Of a stretch of 64,000 nucleotides of DNA, positions 54,629 through 64,000 are shown piece after piece. Position numbers and translations under genes: made by a program. Source of the stretch: Azonexus sp. Lineage in GTDB: Bacteria > Pseudomonadota > Gammaproteobacteria > Burkholderiales > Rhodocyclaceae. The stretch's first letter is position 1; the number at the start of each line of letters is the position of its first letter. The stretch is taken from positions 28,811 through 92,810 of the forward strand of contig NZ_JAVBXX010000012.1 in the NCBI RefSeq assembly GCF_030824335.1, written 5' to 3'. Below the pieces are notes generated by a model. It had not been told where the DNA came from. It made no database searches and saw only the letters and a program-made list of their open reading frames with translations.

Positions 54629-54678
54629 GCCAGAGCACCAAGATTGTCGAAAGTCCGACATTTTATCGCAACTGACTG

Positions 54679-55515
54679 TTATTCCTGACGTATACGTAAA
54701 AAACTGGCGAATCGGGGCAAACCGCGCGTCGTCAATTCGCGATATCGATAGGTCACCGTACAGCCCAGTGCCGGCGGATTACGTCGTTGGGCATCGGTCA
54801 ATCCGGTGCCCAGCCGGAACGTCCGGCCATCGGGCATCTGCACGCGCAAGGCGCCCAGCTGGCCGGCGTATTTGCCCTTACCGGGCAGATGCGCCACGAC
54901 GATGGCTTCGGCATCCAGCCAGGGCTTGAGCTTCAGCAAATCATCGCTGCGCCCGCTGCTATAAAGCGCAGCGGCCCGGTGCAGCATCAGGCCTTCTCCG
55001 CCAGCTTGCAGCGTCTCGGCAAGCATTTTTTGCAAAATATTGCGGTCGACGCTAGAAATCTGGGGAATTGCCGATAGCCAGGGCACATTCGCCTGATCAA
55101 CGATCTGCCGCATCCGTTCAGCACGCTCAGTGAAGCTTCCCGGCGCACCCGGCAATTCGAAAATCATGTAGCGGACTTGCCGCCATTCGTCGTCAATCGG
55201 CGTGGTGCGCCGAACGATGCCGGACAGTCGCTCAAAGTTGCCCCGCCCCAGCCAGAGCTCACCATCGAGCGCCTGATCGGGCAAGCCATCGAGAAACCAG
55301 CGAGGTGCGTCGATTGGGTATCCACTGCGGAAAACCAGCGTCTTGCCATTCCAGATGGCACGCACACCATCGAGCTTTTCGCTGACCAGGTATTGCGCAA
55401 CGTCGATATCGTCGCGATAGACATTGGCCAGCAGGATATCCGGCGGCGCAGCCCATGTCGGCAATAGCGAAAAACACAACGCAAGCCCGACCAGCAGCCC
55501 GCGCCAGCAGCGCAT
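54679..55515 (-). CDS. ATP-dependent DNA ligase with signal peptide (LigE-type)
   Basis: A 278-residue minimal ATP-dependent DNA ligase. After a signal peptide ([17 protein letters not shown]) come the adenylation motif [10 protein letters not shown] with the nucleophilic Lys at about 46, motif III-like YMIFELPG, motif [11 protein letters not shown] and motif [16 protein letters not shown], then a short OB domain. LigE proteins are periplasmic ligases found in competent Gram-negatives and are thought to repair incoming or extracellular DNA. ATG 55515 overlaps the tyrA stop (TGATG), so it is coupled to the aromatic amino-acid operon. Confidence 0.9.
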   Translation of the reverse strand: MRCWRGLLVGLALCFSLLPTWAAPPDILLANVYRDDIDVAQYLVSEKLDGVRAIWNGKTLVFRSGYPIDAPRWFLDGLPDQALDGELWLGRGNFERLSGIVRRTTPIDDEWRQVRYMIFELPGAPGSFTERAERMRQIVDQANVPWLSAIPQISSVDRNILQKMLAETLQAGGEGLMLHRAAALYSSGRSDDLLKLKPWLDAEAIVVAHLPGKGKYAGQLGALRVQMPDGRTFRLGTGLTDAQRRNPPALGCTVTYRYRELTTRGLPRFASFLRIRQE

Positions 55516-56405
55516 CAGAGACCGCCGCCCTTGCCGCCCCACTCCCGGCGGGCCTGACGGGCAATGCCGAAAATGTCTTCCAGGCGCTCGCCATCGTTAT
55601 CAGCCAGGGCACTGCGCAATTCGTCGAGTTGCGCCCGGTAACTGTCCAGTTCACCGAGCAATGCACTGCGGTTGGCCAGACAGATATCGCGCCACATTTC
55701 CGGATGGCTGGCGGCAATCCGCGTGAAATCGCGGAAACCCGACGCGGCAAAGGTGAAGAACAGGTCGGCATCGGGACGCACGGCCAGGTCATGCACCAAA
55801 GCAAACGAAAGCAAATGCGGCAGATGGCTGACGGCGGCGAAAACCCGGTCATGCATTTCCGGCGTCAGTTCGTAAATATCGGCACCGCACAACGACCAGG
55901 CGCGTTTGACGCGATCCAGGCGCTCGTCGTTATTTTCCGGCAGCGGCGTAACGACAACTTTGCGCCCCTTGTACAAATCACCGCGCGCGGCTGACGGACC
56001 GCTGTTCTCGGCACCGGCAATCGGGTGCGCCGGCACGAATTTGCCGATATGGCCCTTGAACGCGGCACGCGCTGCGGCGACCACGTCACCCTTGGTCGAA
56101 CCGCCATCGGTGACGATGGTATTCGGCCCCAGATAAGGCGCAATGCGGGCAAAGATTTCCGGCATCTGCGCGACCGGCGTGGCGACCAACACAATGTCGG
56201 CATCGCCGATTTCGTGTGCCGGATTGATCCCGGCACGGTCGATGACGCCCAGCTCCTGCGCCACACGCAAGGTAGCCGGCGTACGGCCGAAACCGACGAC
56301 TTCCTCAACGGCACCCGCTTCCCGCAAGGCCATGGCAAACGAACCGCCAATCAGACCGGTACCGAAAACGACGATCTTGCCGAATTCAGGCGTCGCGTCG
56401 TCCAT
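55515..56405 (-). CDS. tyrA: Prephenate (arogenate) dehydrogenase
   Basis: A 296-residue TyrA. The NAD(P) motif VFGTGLIGGSFAMALREAG lies near the N-terminus, then VLVATPVAQMPEI, DGGSTKGDVV and PAHPIAGAENSG with the catalytic His, and SHLPHLLSFALV. It makes 4-hydroxyphenylpyruvate or tyrosine. It follows hisC without a gap and is part of the gyrA-serC-pheA-hisC-tyrA array. Confidence 0.93.
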   Translation of the reverse strand: MDDATPEFGKIVVFGTGLIGGSFAMALREAGAVEEVVGFGRTPATLRVAQELGVIDRAGINPAHEIGDADIVLVATPVAQMPEIFARIAPYLGPNTIVTDGGSTKGDVVAAARAAFKGHIGKFVPAHPIAGAENSGPSAARGDLYKGRKVVVTPLPENNDERLDRVKRAWSLCGADIYELTPEMHDRVFAAVSHLPHLLSFALVHDLAVRPDADLFFTFAASGFRDFTRIAASHPEMWRDICLANRSALLGELDSYRAQLDELRSALADNDGERLEDIFGIARQARREWGGKGGGL

Positions 56406-57494
56406 TTACAGCGCCTTCCCCAGTGCGTCGAGGAAACGGGCATTTTCCGGTGCCGAGCCGATGGTCACGCGCAACCAATCGGGCAGACCGTAACCGCCGA
56501 TCGGGCGAACGATGACACCTTGCTTGAGCAATTTCTGGTTAACCGTCGCAGCGTCGCCAACCTTGAAGGTGACGAAATTGCCGTGCGACGGGATGTATTC
56601 CAGACCAAGGGCCTGCAGGCCGGCAACCAGCTGCACCATGCCGCGACAATTCAGTTCGTAACTGGCGTTCAGGAATTCATGGTCATCGAGTGCCGCCAGC
56701 GCGCCGGCAATCGCCAGATTATTGACGTTGAACGGCTGGCGTACGCGATTCATCAGATCGGCGATTTCACCGGAAGCCAGCGCGTAACCGACGCGCAGAC
56801 CGGCCAACCCGTAAATTTTCGAGAAGGTGCGGCAGACCACGAGATTGGGGAAATCCTTGATCCAGGATGCCGTATCGACCCGCTCGTCGGGCGAGATATA
56901 TTCGTTGTAAGCCTCGTCCAGCACGACCACGACATCCTTCGGCACCGCTTCCAGGAAGGCGCGGACTTCCGGGTATGGCAGGAAATTGCCAGTCGGGTTG
57001 TTCGGGTTGGCAATCCAGACGATGCGCGTGTCCGGACGAATGGCCGCCAGCATCGCAGCGAGATCGTGGCCGTAATTCTTGGCCGGCGTCGAAATCAGCT
57101 CGGCACCGGTCGACAGCGTGGCCAGCGGATAAACCGCAAAGGCATGCTGGGCGAACACCGCCGAACGACCGGGCGCCAGGAAAACCCGGGCGATCAGGTC
57201 GAGCACGTCATTCGACCCATTGCCGAGCACGACCTGATTCTGGGCCACACCGGCCCGTTCGGCGACCTTGGCAATCAATTCGAACTGATCGGGATAACGC
57301 TCCACCCCGCTGATCGCCGCCTCGACGGCTTTTTTGGCTTTCGGGCTCATGCCCAGCGGGTTTTCATTGGACGCGAGCTTGAGGATATTCTCGACCGGAA
57401 TACCCATTTCGCGGGCCAGTTCGGTCATCGGCTTGCCCGGCTGATACGGCGAAATGGCGCGGACGTAGGATAAAGCGTGTTCAGCAAGCGACAT
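56406..57494 (-). CDS. hisC: Histidinol-phosphate aminotransferase
   Basis: A 362-residue class II PLP aminotransferase. KLASNENPLGMSPKA, GNGSNDVLDLIARVFL, NPNNPTGNFLPYPEV, the DEAYNEY block and the PLP lysine in RTFSKIYGLAGLRVG are present. Located between pheA and tyrA, it may serve histidine synthesis and also transaminate aromatic keto acids, as seen in other betaproteobacteria; the sequence does not decide this. Confidence 0.92.
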   Translation of the reverse strand: MSLAEHALSYVRAISPYQPGKPMTELAREMGIPVENILKLASNENPLGMSPKAKKAVEAAISGVERYPDQFELIAKVAERAGVAQNQVVLGNGSNDVLDLIARVFLAPGRSAVFAQHAFAVYPLATLSTGAELISTPAKNYGHDLAAMLAAIRPDTRIVWIANPNNPTGNFLPYPEVRAFLEAVPKDVVVVLDEAYNEYISPDERVDTASWIKDFPNLVVCRTFSKIYGLAGLRVGYALASGEIADLMNRVRQPFNVNNLAIAGALAALDDHEFLNASYELNCRGMVQLVAGLQALGLEYIPSHGNFVTFKVGDAATVNQKLLKQGVIVRPIGGYGLPDWLRVTIGSAPENARFLDALGKAL

Positions 57495-57503
57495 GGCAAA
57501 TTC

Positions 57504-58595
57504 TCAGTAAACGGCAACCGGGTAGGACCCGAGGATTTTCAGATAGGCCGCATAGCCCGCCAGTTTTTCCAGCGCGGCCTTCACCGCCGGATCGTCGCGA
57601 TGGCCTTCGATATCGACGTAGAAAACATATTCCCACAAGGCGTTGCGTGCCGGCCGTGACTCCAGGCGGCACATCGAAACGCCCGCCGTGGACAGCGGCA
57701 GCAACAATTCGTGCAAGGCGCCGGTACGGTTCGGCGCAGACATGATCAGGGAAGTCTTGTCACGCCCGGACGGACCGGCATCGTGTTTGCCAAGGATCAG
57801 GAAACGGGTCGTATTGTTCGGCTCGTCTTCGATGTTCGCAACCAGCTTCGGCAGTTTGAAACGCTCGGCGGCAGCCTCACCGGCGATTGCCGCGACACCG
57901 GGCTCTTCAGCCGCCATTTGCGCTGCCAGCGAATTGCTGGCTACCGAAATGCGCGGCACACCGGGCAGGTTGTGATTCAACCATTCATGGCATTGCGCCA
58001 GCGACTGGGCATGCGAGTAAATCTTGGTGATTCGCCCCAGATCGGTCTCGTTGGACAGCAGATTCTGATGGATACGCAAGACGACTTCACCGCAGATTTT
58101 CAGCGGCGTCGACAGCAGCAGATCCATTGTCCGGCCAACTGCACCTTCCGTCGAATTCTCGACCGGCGCAACAGCATAATGCGCATGCCCCGATTCGACT
58201 TCGCGGAAAACATCGTCAATTGACGCCTGCGGCAACAAATTGGCGGCATGACCGAAATGCTTGGTCGCGGCACTGCCGGTAAACGAGCCGAGCGGCCCGA
58301 GATAGGCAATACCGAGCGGCTGTTCGAGCGACAGACAGGCCGACATCACCTCGCGGAAAAAGAAGGTGATGTTCTCGCCCGGCAACGGGCCGGGGTTGGC
58401 GTCCTGCAAGCGGCGCAGCACCTGCGCTTCGCGTTCCGGACGGTAGATGAAACCGGCGTCGCCAAACTTGGCCTTGATCTCGCCGACGCGTTGCGCACAG
58501 CGGGCGCGCTCATTGAGCAGGCGGAGAATTTCACCGTCGATGCGGTCAATATCGGCGCGCACGCCGGCCAGTGCCTGCGAAAGATCATCACTCAT
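57504..58595 (-). CDS. pheA: Bifunctional chorismate mutase / prephenate dehydratase (P-protein)
   Basis: A 363-residue three-domain protein: AroQ chorismate mutase (about 8-90; RADIDRIDGEILRLLNERAR), prephenate dehydratase (about 95-275; IAYLGPLGSFTGSAATKHF, APVENSTEGAVGRTMDLL) and an ACT domain (about 285-360; NRTGALHELLLPLSTAGVS, then ESRP) through which phenylalanine gives feedback inhibition. It lies five bases behind serC. Confidence 0.94.
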   Translation of the reverse strand: MSDDLSQALAGVRADIDRIDGEILRLLNERARCAQRVGEIKAKFGDAGFIYRPEREAQVLRRLQDANPGPLPGENITFFFREVMSACLSLEQPLGIAYLGPLGSFTGSAATKHFGHAANLLPQASIDDVFREVESGHAHYAVAPVENSTEGAVGRTMDLLLSTPLKICGEVVLRIHQNLLSNETDLGRITKIYSHAQSLAQCHEWLNHNLPGVPRISVASNSLAAQMAAEEPGVAAIAGEAAAERFKLPKLVANIEDEPNNTTRFLILGKHDAGPSGRDKTSLIMSAPNRTGALHELLLPLSTAGVSMCRLESRPARNALWEYVFYVDIEGHRDDPAVKAALEKLAGYAAYLKILGSYPVAVY

Positions 58596-58599
58596 GCGG

Positions 58600-59685
58600 T
58601 CAACCCTTGCGTTTGGCGAAATCGTTCATGAACTCGACCAGCGCGGTCACTGCGGCCAGAGATACCGCGTTGTAGATCGAGGCGCGCATGCCGCCAACTG
58701 ACTTGTGGCCCTTCAGACCAAGCACACCAGCCGCCTTGGCATCGGCCAGGAAGGCGGCATCCAGTCCGGCATCGGCCAGCACGAAAGGCACGTTCATCCG
58801 CGAACGGCAATCCGGATCGACCGGGTTGGTGTAGAAACTACCGGACTGATCGATGCACTCGTACAAAATCCGTGCTTTTTCGGCGTTGACCGCATCAATG
58901 CCGGCCAGACCGCCCTGCTTCTTCAGCCACTGGAAAACCAGGCCGGCAATATAGATACCGTAGGTCGGCGGCGTGTTCAGCATCGAGTCGTTCTCGGCCA
59001 TCACCGCGTAGTCCATCACGGTCGGGATGGTCAACGGCGCCATGCCGAGCAGATCGCGGTGAATGATCACCAGCGTCACGCCGGACGGGCCGATGTTCTT
59101 CTGGGCGCCGGCATAGATCAGGCCGAATTTCTCGACATTGACCGGCCGCGACAGGATGTGCGACGACATGTCGGCAACCAGCGGCACGCCGGTGTCAGCG
59201 ATGCGCTCGGCAGGAATCTCGACGCCATGAATGGTCTCGTTGGTACAAACGTGCAGATAGGCGGCAAACGGATCGAGCTTGATTTCCTCGGCGGTCGGCA
59301 GGCGGGTGAAGTTGCTTGCCTCGGTCGTTGCCGCAACGCGGACGTTACCGATGCGTTGCGCTTCCTTGACGGCCTTCTTCGACCACGAACCGGTGACGAT
59401 GTAGTCGGCCGAACGACCGGCCAGCAGGTTCATCGGAATCTGCGCGAACTGCTGCGTCGCACCGCCCTGCAGGAAGAGCACCTTGTACTGCTCGGGAATG
59501 CCCATCAACTCGCGCAGGTCGGCTTCGGCCTGGGCCAGGATGGACATGAATTCCTTGCCGCGATGGCTCATCTCCATCACGCTGCAACCGGCGCCATGCC
59601 AGTCGAGGATTTCTTCCTGCGCCTGCTTGAGGACTTCTTCAGGAAGCGCAGCCGGACCGGCGCTGAAATTCCAGATTCGACTCAT
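58600..59685 (-). CDS. serC: Phosphoserine aminotransferase
   Basis: A 361-residue PLP enzyme of serine and PLP synthesis. WNFSAGPAALPEEVLKQAQE at the N-terminus, VLFLQGGATQQFAQIPMNLL, the PLP lysine in YAGAQKNIGPSGVTLVI and a C-terminal VGGMRASIYNAVSLAAV are typical. Its ATG overlaps the gyrA stop codon (TGATG), so translation is coupled to gyrA. Confidence 0.95.
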   Translation of the reverse strand: MSRIWNFSAGPAALPEEVLKQAQEEILDWHGAGCSVMEMSHRGKEFMSILAQAEADLRELMGIPEQYKVLFLQGGATQQFAQIPMNLLAGRSADYIVTGSWSKKAVKEAQRIGNVRVAATTEASNFTRLPTAEEIKLDPFAAYLHVCTNETIHGVEIPAERIADTGVPLVADMSSHILSRPVNVEKFGLIYAGAQKNIGPSGVTLVIIHRDLLGMAPLTIPTVMDYAVMAENDSMLNTPPTYGIYIAGLVFQWLKKQGGLAGIDAVNAEKARILYECIDQSGSFYTNPVDPDCRSRMNVPFVLADAGLDAAFLADAKAAGVLGLKGHKSVGGMRASIYNAVSLAAVTALVEFMNDFAKRKG

Positions 59686-62357
59686 CAGGCGGCCCCTCCC
59701 TCGTCATTGCCCTCATCATTACTCACATTGTCATCACCGGCCACTTCGCCAGATGCTGACTGATCGGCGACCGGCGTTTCGCCATCGGCGAGTTCGCCTT
59801 CGATTTCTGCGTCAGCCTCGACCACCGATTCAGCAACCTTTTCCAGACCGGCCAGCTTTTCACCTTCGTCGAGCGAAATCAGCGTGACGCCCTGCGTGGC
59901 GCGGCCCATGCCGCGAATTTCCGAAACCCGGGTACGAATCAGCACACCGCCGGTAGTGATTAGCATGACTTCGTCATTGTCATCAACCAGCTTGGCACCG
60001 ATCACCACACCGTTGCGCTCACTGTCGGCAATCGCCTTGACGCCCTGTGTGCCGCGTCCGGAGTGACGGAAGTCGGCCAGCACGGTGCGCTTGCCGAAAC
60101 CGTTTTCGGTCGCCACCAGCACGGTTTGCTGATCCGATTCGGCAACCAGCAGGGAAATCACGGTCTGACCTTCCTGCAACTTCATGCCGCGCACGCCGCG
60201 GGCGCCACGGCCCATCGGACGCACGTCCTCTTCGTCGAACCACACGGCCTTGCCGGCGTTCGACACCAGCACGATGTCGCTCTGCCCGGTGGTCAGTTCG
60301 ACGCCGATCAAAATATCGTCATCGAGCAGGTCGACCGCTATAATGCCGGCCTTGCGCGGGTTGGAGAAGTCGGACAACGGCGTTTTCTTGACCGTACCGG
60401 CGCGGGTGGCCATGAAGATGAACTTGTCTTCGACGAATTCCTTGACCGGCAACACGGCATTGATCCGTTCGCCCTCTTCCAGCGGGAAGAGATTGACGAT
60501 CGGCTTGCCGCGACTGGTCCGGCTGCCCTGCGGCGCTTCGTAAACCTTGAGCCAGTAGCAACGGCCACGATTCGAGAAACACAGAATGTAATCGTGGGTG
60601 TTGGCGACGAACAGGTGATCGACGAAATCCTCGTCCTTGATCGCCGCTGCCTGCTTGCCGCGCCCGCCGCGCTTCTGGGCACGATAGTCGGCCAACGGCT
60701 GGGCCTTGACGTAGCCGCCGTGCGACAGCGTGACGACCATGTCCTGCGGCGTGATGAAATCTTCGATGCCCAGTTCCTGCGTGTGCAGCACGATTTCGGA
60801 ACGGCGGTCGTCGCCGAATTGATCACGGATCGCGGTCAGTTCGCCAACGATGATTTCGGTAATGCGCTCAGGACGCGCCAGGATATCGAGCAAGTCGAGA
60901 ATCTTGGCCATCACATCCTTGTATTCACTGACGATCTTGTCCTGTTCCAGACCGGTCAGGCGCTGCAGACGCAGTTCGAGAATGGCCTGCGCCTGCGCAT
61001 CGGACAGACGATAGCCCTGGTCGGACAAACCGAATTCCGGCGCCAGACCATCCGGACGCGAGGCGTCTGACGCGGCCCGCACCAGCATTTCCTCAACCAC
61101 CGGGCTGCGCCATTGGCGGCCCATCAGGCTGCGCTTGGCATCCGGCGGCGTCGGCGCGGCCTTGATCAGCGCGATGATTTCATCGACGTTGGACAGCGCA
61201 ACGGCCAGACCTTCAAGGATATGGCCGCGTTCGCGCGCCTTGCGCAATTCATAAACCGTACGCCGCGTGACGACTTCGCGCCGATGCGACAGGAAGCATT
61301 CGAGCATCTGCTTCAGGTTGAGCAGGCGCGGCTGGCCATCGACCAGCGCCACCATGTTCATGCCGAAGGTGTCCTGCAACTGCGTCTGTTTGTACAGGTT
61401 GTTAAGGATCACTTCGCCGACTTCGCCGCGCTTCAGTTCGATAACGATGCGCATGCCGGACTTGTCCGACTCGTCGCGAATATCGGAAATGCCTTCGATC
61501 TTCTTCTCGTTAACCAGCTCGGCGATCTTTTCGATCAGCGACTTCTTGTTAACCTGGTAGGGAATTTCATCAACGATCAGCGCCTGCCGACCATTGCTCT
61601 TTTCCATATCCTCGAAATGCGTCCGGGCGCGCATGATGACGCGGCCGCGACCGGTCTTGTAACCTTCGCGTACGCCCATCACGCCGTAAATCAGTGCGGA
61701 GGTCGGGAAGTCGGGTGCAGGAATGTATTCGATCAGTTCATCGATCGTGATGGCCGGATTTTCCAGCATGGCCAGACAACCGGCGACGACCTCATTCAGG
61801 TTGTGCGGCGGAATATTGGTCGCCATACCTACCGCGATACCGGACGATCCATTGATCAGCAGATTGGGAATGCGTGCCGGCATGACCAGCGGCTCATGCT
61901 CCGAACCGTCGTAGTTCGGCCCGAAGTCAACCGTTTCCTTGTCCAGGTCTTCCAGCAACTGATGGCCAATCTTGGCCATGCGCACTTCGGTGTAACGCAT
62001 CGCGGCCGCATTGTCGCCATCGACCGAACCGAAGTTGCCCTGACCATCGACCAGCATGTAGCGCAATGAGAAGTCCTGCGCCATACGCACGATGGTGTCG
62101 TACACTGCCGTGTCGCCATGCGGGTGATATTTACCGATCACGTCACCGACGATACGCGCCGATTTCTTGTAGGCCTTGTTCCAGTCGTTATTCAGCTCGT
62201 GCATTGCGAACAGGACGCGACGATGCACTGGTTTCAGGCCGTCGCGCGCATCCGGCAGCGCCCGGCCGACAATCACGCTCATCGCGTAATCGAGATAGGA
62301 ACGCCGCATCTCGTCTTCGAGGCTGATCGGCAGAGTTTCTTTGGCGAATTGGTCCAT
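59685..62357 (-). CDS. gyrA: DNA gyrase subunit A
   Basis: An 890-residue GyrA. The start at ATG 62357 gives [20 protein letters not shown]; an earlier in-frame start would add 38 odd residues. The breakage-reunion domain has the catalytic Tyr in [11 protein letters not shown] and the quinolone region [11 protein letters not shown], with Thr83 and Asp87 in E. coli numbering, the natural sensitive-type residues in many non-enterics. The C-terminal beta-pinwheel ends with [13 protein letters not shown] GyrA box (here [10 protein letters not shown], about 565) and an acidic tail. It is the first gene of the leftward gyrA-serC-pheA-hisC-tyrA unit. Confidence 0.96.
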   Translation of the reverse strand: MDQFAKETLPISLEDEMRRSYLDYAMSVIVGRALPDARDGLKPVHRRVLFAMHELNNDWNKAYKKSARIVGDVIGKYHPHGDTAVYDTIVRMAQDFSLRYMLVDGQGNFGSVDGDNAAAMRYTEVRMAKIGHQLLEDLDKETVDFGPNYDGSEHEPLVMPARIPNLLINGSSGIAVGMATNIPPHNLNEVVAGCLAMLENPAITIDELIEYIPAPDFPTSALIYGVMGVREGYKTGRGRVIMRARTHFEDMEKSNGRQALIVDEIPYQVNKKSLIEKIAELVNEKKIEGISDIRDESDKSGMRIVIELKRGEVGEVILNNLYKQTQLQDTFGMNMVALVDGQPRLLNLKQMLECFLSHRREVVTRRTVYELRKARERGHILEGLAVALSNVDEIIALIKAAPTPPDAKRSLMGRQWRSPVVEEMLVRAASDASRPDGLAPEFGLSDQGYRLSDAQAQAILELRLQRLTGLEQDKIVSEYKDVMAKILDLLDILARPERITEIIVGELTAIRDQFGDDRRSEIVLHTQELGIEDFITPQDMVVTLSHGGYVKAQPLADYRAQKRGGRGKQAAAIKDEDFVDHLFVANTHDYILCFSNRGRCYWLKVYEAPQGSRTSRGKPIVNLFPLEEGERINAVLPVKEFVEDKFIFMATRAGTVKKTPLSDFSNPRKAGIIAVDLLDDDILIGVELTTGQSDIVLVSNAGKAVWFDEEDVRPMGRGARGVRGMKLQEGQTVISLLVAESDQQTVLVATENGFGKRTVLADFRHSGRGTQGVKAIADSERNGVVIGAKLVDDNDEVMLITTGGVLIRTRVSEIRGMGRATQGVTLISLDEGEKLAGLEKVAESVVEADAEIEGELADGETPVADQSASGEVAGDDNVSNDEGNDEGGAA

Positions 62358-62397
62358 GTCTCTTGTATCCGCGCCGTTACTTTGGCGCTTTGTTTGG

Positions 62398-62426
62398 TTG
62401 AAGCAGGTGTAATTTGTTATTTTAAC
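62398..62426 (+). promoter_or_regulatory. Candidate promoter of the amidohydrolase gene
   Basis: TTGAAG (62398-62403) and TTTAAC (62421-62426) are separated by 17 bases, 20 bases before the ATG at 62447, in the A/T-rich spacer shared with the divergent gyrA gene. Confidence 0.4.
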
Positions 62427-62446
62427 ATGCCACCCACGGCGAACCG

Positions 62447-63802
62447 ATGCCCATTTCCATGACACCGACACCCGAAAATATTGACTTACTGATTGAAGCT
62501 CGCTGGATTGCTACGGTCGACACCAATCAAGTCCTGAAAAACCATGCCGTCGCAGTAAACAACGGGATAATCCTGGCCATTCTGCCAGTGACCGAAGCAC
62601 GCAACCGCTACCACCCGACCACCCGCAAAACACTAAACCAGCACATCCTGATCCCCGGACTGATCAACCTGCATACCCACGCCGCGATGTCACTGATGCG
62701 CGGCATCGCCGACGACCTGCCGCTGATGGAATGGCTGCAACAACATATCTGGCCGGCCGAAGCCGCGCTGGTTTCAAACCAGTTTGTGCTTGACGGAACA
62801 CGACTGGCCTGCGCCGAAATGTTGCGTGGCGGCATTACCTGCTTCAACGACATGTATTTCTTCCCGCAGGCAGCCGCTCAGGCTGCCTGCGAATTCGGCA
62901 TGCGCGCCGCTATCGGCATCACTGCGCTGGAGTTCCCCACCAACTACGCCAACGATGCCGACGACTACATTGCCAAGGGAATTGCCGCCCGGGAAGCTTG
63001 CAGCCACAACCCGCTAATCAGCTTCTGCCTGGCACCACATGCCCCATACACCGTCTCGGATCGCAGCTTTCAACGCATGGCGACGCTCGCCGAACAACTG
63101 GGCCTGCCGATTCATTGCCACATCCACGAGACAAAACAGGAAATCGAAGACAGCCTGAAGCAGCACGGACAACGCCCCCTCGCTCGCCTCAGCGCCCTGG
63201 GCATGATCGGCCCCGAATTCATTGGCGTACATGCCGTTCATCTGGAAGATGATGAAATTGCCGCTCTGGCCGCCGCAAACTGCAGCATCGCCCACTGCCC
63301 CAGTTCCAACCTGAAACTTGCCAGCGGCTTTGCTCGTGTTGCAGAAATGCAACGCGCCGGCATCAACATCGGCCTCGGCACCGATGGCGCCGCGAGCAAC
63401 AATCGACTCGACATGTTCTGGGAAATGCGACTGGCCGCACTACTGGCCAAAGGCTTGAGTGGAGATGCCAGCACCCTGCCAGCCAGCGAAGTATTGCGCA
63501 TGGCCACGCTGAATGGCGCACGGGCACTAGGTTTGGAGCAAATTACGGGATCAATCACCCCGGGAAAGTCAGCCGATCTATGCGCAGTTTCGCTGAGCGA
63601 AAGTGATTGCATGCCCTGCTTCGACCCAATATCCCATCTCGTTTATGTTGCCGGACGGGAGAAGGTAAGTCACGTCTGGATTGCCGGACAGTGTTGCTTG
63701 GACAACAACACTTTGCTGACAGGCAGCGATATTCACTTGGAGTCATCTACAGCACTATGGCAAAATAGATTGGAAGTTTGTATTGGTGCCAAATCCACCT
63801 GA
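62447..63802 (+). CDS. mtaD: Amidohydrolase, MTA/SAH deaminase family (TRZ/ATZ)
   Basis: A 451-residue metal-dependent deaminase. The metal-binding HTHAAMS (about 76), [10 protein letters not shown] (about 223), a later His in [11 protein letters not shown] and the Asp in [12 protein letters not shown] (about 311) form the mononuclear zinc site. The pattern matches 5-methylthioadenosine/S-adenosylhomocysteine deaminases, though related members act on other purines or triazines. ATG 62447 or an in-frame ATG four codons later could be used. It is divergent from gyrA and followed by ompA, an arrangement seen in other betaproteobacteria, where ubiG often comes next. Confidence 0.85.
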   Translation: MPISMTPTPENIDLLIEARWIATVDTNQVLKNHAVAVNNGIILAILPVTEARNRYHPTTRKTLNQHILIPGLINLHTHAAMSLMRGIADDLPLMEWLQQHIWPAEAALVSNQFVLDGTRLACAEMLRGGITCFNDMYFFPQAAAQAACEFGMRAAIGITALEFPTNYANDADDYIAKGIAAREACSHNPLISFCLAPHAPYTVSDRSFQRMATLAEQLGLPIHCHIHETKQEIEDSLKQHGQRPLARLSALGMIGPEFIGVHAVHLEDDEIAALAAANCSIAHCPSSNLKLASGFARVAEMQRAGINIGLGTDGAASNNRLDMFWEMRLAALLAKGLSGDASTLPASEVLRMATLNGARALGLEQITGSITPGKSADLCAVSLSESDCMPCFDPISHLVYVAGREKVSHVWIAGQCCLDNNTLLTGSDIHLESSTALWQNRLEVCIGAKST

Positions 63803-63845
63803 TGCGAATCATCGAATTTAACAATCTCTTCAACGAGGGAACACA

Positions 63846-64000
63846 ATGACTAAAAATATTGCAAAGAAGGCTCTGGCTATCGCCCTGCTCGCTGGTATCG
63901 GTTTTTCCGCCGTTGCCCAAGAGCGCGTTTATGTGATCGACCAGCGTGACGTTGTCGCCAAGAGCGGCTTCGACCTGTGCTGGCGTACCGGCTACTGGAC
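63846..64000 (+). CDS. OmpA family outer membrane protein, 5' part
   Basis: The first 51 codons of a gene cut by the window end. A signal peptide (IAKKALAIALLAGIGFSAVA, cleavage before QERVY) is followed by YVIDQRDVVAKSGFDLCWRTGYW, the start seen in betaproteobacterial OmpA proteins with a C-terminal peptidoglycan-binding domain, which lies beyond the window. GAGGGA stands 7 bases before the ATG. Low codon bias for rare codons suggests high expression. Confidence 0.82.
   Translation, partial: MTKNIAKKALAIALLAGIGFSAVAQERVYVIDQRDVVAKSGFDLCWRTGYW

Noticed and set aside
55030..55060. TTGCGGTCGACG in the LigE-type gene as a repeat copy
   Set aside because: Only half of the palindrome is present and the flanks differ.

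Overview
The window is a gene-dense, GC-rich chromosomal segment of a betaproteobacterium, most likely of the Rhodocyclales (Dechloromonas/Azonexus-like). This rests on the gyrA-serC-pheA-hisC-tyrA ... aroA-cmk-rpsA-ihfB-lapAB order, the cysB/cysI/DUF934/cysH assimilatory sulfur block, and the OmpA and LitR-type proteins; no rRNA or tRNA is present to settle it. No tRNA, rRNA, CRISPR array, transposase or integrase gene was seen.

Layout. (1) 1-2307: 3' end of a bolA gene, a secreted parvulin-type PPIase with a clear terminator, and an orphan NosD-like beta-helix protein. (2) 2297-11923: a divergent cluster around a CarH/LitR-type, B12-binding MerR regulator. Rightward lie the regulator, a DUF2256 zinc-ribbon peptide and an Fe-S (6-4)-photolyase-like protein. 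Leftward lies a tight, mostly overlapping operon (FAD oxidoreductase, DUF1365, Cfa-type methyltransferase, chalcone-isomerase-like, MFS, DUF3833 lipoprotein, SDR, NTF2-like). It matches the light-responsive clusters known from other proteobacteria. (3) 11973-15493: a lower-GC insert carrying one large exported Sel1/ankyrin-repeat protein, bounded by a 34-bp exact direct repeat that is the 3' end of cysB. (4) 15462-19454: cysB divergent from cysI-DUF934-cysH. (5) 19600-23905: small stress-type proteins, a coiled-coil protein, and a three-domain fusion of a cyclic-nucleotide-binding-like domain, an acetate kinase domain with several substituted active-site residues, and a PduL-type phosphotransacylase. 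(6) 23950-31630: orphan hybrid histidine kinase plus PAS-GAF protein, dbpA helicase with a small partner, and a DMT transporter. (7) 31785-37176: lolA, ftsK, trxB, smr, glnB. (8) 37205-46520 (all leftward): nadE, ppa, exonuclease, cysM, hldD, hldE1, lapB, lapA, ihfB, rpsA. (9) 46650-62357 (leftward): aroA-cmk fusion, then a six-gene surface-polysaccharide cassette (capD/wbpM-like, monotopic sugar transferase, reductase, rfbC, rfbA, rfbB) and a periplasmic-type DNA ligase, placed between aroA and tyrA-hisC-pheA-serC-gyrA. (10) 62447-64000: an MTA/SAH deaminase-family amidohydrolase and the start of an ompA gene.

The most unusual objects are the cNMP-AckA-PduL fusion with a non-consensus kinase active site, the repeat-flanked ankyrin island at the cysB 3' end, a short dispersed palindromic element (core TGCGGTCGACCGCA), and the polysaccharide cassette inside an otherwise conserved housekeeping array.
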